DNA from: an uncultured Clostridia bacterium
Lineage (GTDB): Bacteria; Bacillota; Clostridia; Christensenellales; UBA1242
Assembly (NCBI GenBank): GCA_934725745.1
Contig: CAKVCH010000021.1
Location: 1 to 8,089, forward strand
Length of the DNA: 8,089 bases
Direction of reading: 5' to 3'
Of the stretch, positions 7,433-8,089 are shown one piece after another (within the stretch, counting starts at the first letter, position 1; every line of letters starts with the position of its first letter). The translations under genes and the position numbers were made by a program. Under the pieces are notes generated by a model. The model was not told the origin of the DNA. It saw only the letters and a program-made list of their open reading frames with translations, and did not search any database.

Positions 7433-8089
7433 ATGTATATGCTTGGGATTTCTGGAGCTGAAATTGTAAAAGCGGTGCGCGATTATATCGAGATGATTGC
7501 GACTGTTTTTGCCGAACTCTGGTTTTGGCCTGTTGTCTTTGTTGGCATTATGATTTTGGCTGTTGCAGTCTTAGGGTCACTTGTTAAAAATTCCTATGAA
7601 AATAGGATTCTTAAAAGTGTCAACAAACTTAATAAATATTTTCTTGCAAAACCTTTCATTACGGAAGAGAATTTGGTTGAGTTTAATCTTAAAATGAAAA
7701 AGGTTCCTAAGGTGCTTAGAAACAACTGGCAAATATATATGTTAAACCGTGAAGACGAACCTACTAAATATATAAATGTTAATACTTGTATTGATAAACC
7801 TTTAAGAACAGGGTCTATTGAAAAAAATATGCAAAATTTTACGACCTTTACTATTTTGCTAGGGCTGCTTTCTTTTATCGCGGGGCTTCAATATGCAAGT
7901 GTGACGAATCAAAATCAAATCATTCCAATTTTGTTTGATGCGTGCCTTGTGCCACTTATTTTGGCTGTTGTGTACACTATTACAATTTTGGCAGTACGGG
8001 CGAGTAAAAACGATATCTATGCTTGCCTTTATGACAACTTCCCATTGTATGAGCGAAATTTGACAAAAGCGGTCACTACACTTCCAGCG
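7433..8089 (+). CDS. Three-helix membrane protein, N-terminal 219 residues (possibly MotA/TolQ/ExbB- or ZorA-like)
   Basis: The frame opens with ATG at 7433 behind AGGA at 7422-7425 (7-base spacing) and is still open at the window edge after 219 codons, so the 3' end is missing. Three hydrophobic segments are visible at about residues 29-51, 136-157 and 163-188. A long Lys/Arg-rich stretch lies between the first and second (52-135), and another polar region follows the third. By the positive-inside rule the N-terminus is outside, the long loop and C-terminus inside, with helices 2 and 3 forming a tight hairpin. That layout is shared by ExbB, TolQ and ZorA, and helix 2 contains LLGLLSFIAGLQ, loosely like their LLGLLGTxxG segment. 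The hallmark GT pair is absent, so the assignment is only a suggestion. It has its own promoter and no visible functional link to addBA. That it is a membrane-protein gene is sure; the family is not. Confidence 0.85.
   Translation, partial: MYMLGISGAEIVKAVRDYIEMIATVFAELWFWPVVFVGIMILAVAVLGSLVKNSYENRILKSVNKLNKYFLAKPFITEENLVEFNLKMKKVPKVLRNNWQIYMLNREDEPTKYINVNTCIDKPLRTGSIEKNMQNFTTFTILLGLLSFIAGLQYASVTNQNQIIPILFDACLVPLILAVVYTITILAVRASKNDIYACLYDNFPLYERNLTKAVTTLPA

Noticed and set aside
1..8089. tRNA, rRNA, CRISPR arrays, insertion sequences, long repeats
   Set aside because: No such structure was seen on either strand; nearly all of the window is covered by coding sequence or short gaps.

Overview
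This AT-rich window looks like chromosomal DNA of a low-GC Firmicute, probably an anaerobic Clostridia-type bacterium. The case rests on base composition, strong Shine-Dalgarno sites, and adjacent addB and addA genes in the order usual for Bacilli and Clostridia. The species cannot be named from the sequence.

Layout: (1) positions 1-202, minus strand, hold the first 67 codons of an unrecognised gene that runs off the left edge. (2) Positions 203-312 are a divergent control region with a good minus-strand promoter, a weaker plus-strand promoter and a perfect 10-bp palindrome between the two genes. (3) Positions 313-657 encode a 114-residue, GTG-started, coiled-coil-rich protein of unknown function. 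(4) Positions 697-3882 are addB and 3887-7351 are addA, separated by 4 bases and clearly one operon. (5) Positions 7352-7432 carry a possible weak terminator and an extended -10 promoter. (6) Positions 7433-8089 are the start of a three-helix membrane protein whose gene runs off the right edge.

AddA and AddB together form the AddAB helicase-nuclease, the Gram-positive counterpart of RecBCD. It processes double-strand DNA ends to load RecA for recombinational repair. AddA has all its helicase motifs and an intact C-terminal nuclease. AddB has an intact nuclease and the four cysteines of its Fe-S cluster, but its N-terminal Walker A site is lost.

The most unusual points are a near-consensus promoter whose predicted transcription start falls on the addB ATG (a possible leaderless mRNA), the missing Walker A in AddB, and the MotA/TolQ/ExbB- or ZorA-like topology of the last, truncated gene. 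The window is otherwise mostly a housekeeping DNA-repair locus. No mobile element, tRNA, rRNA or CRISPR array was seen.
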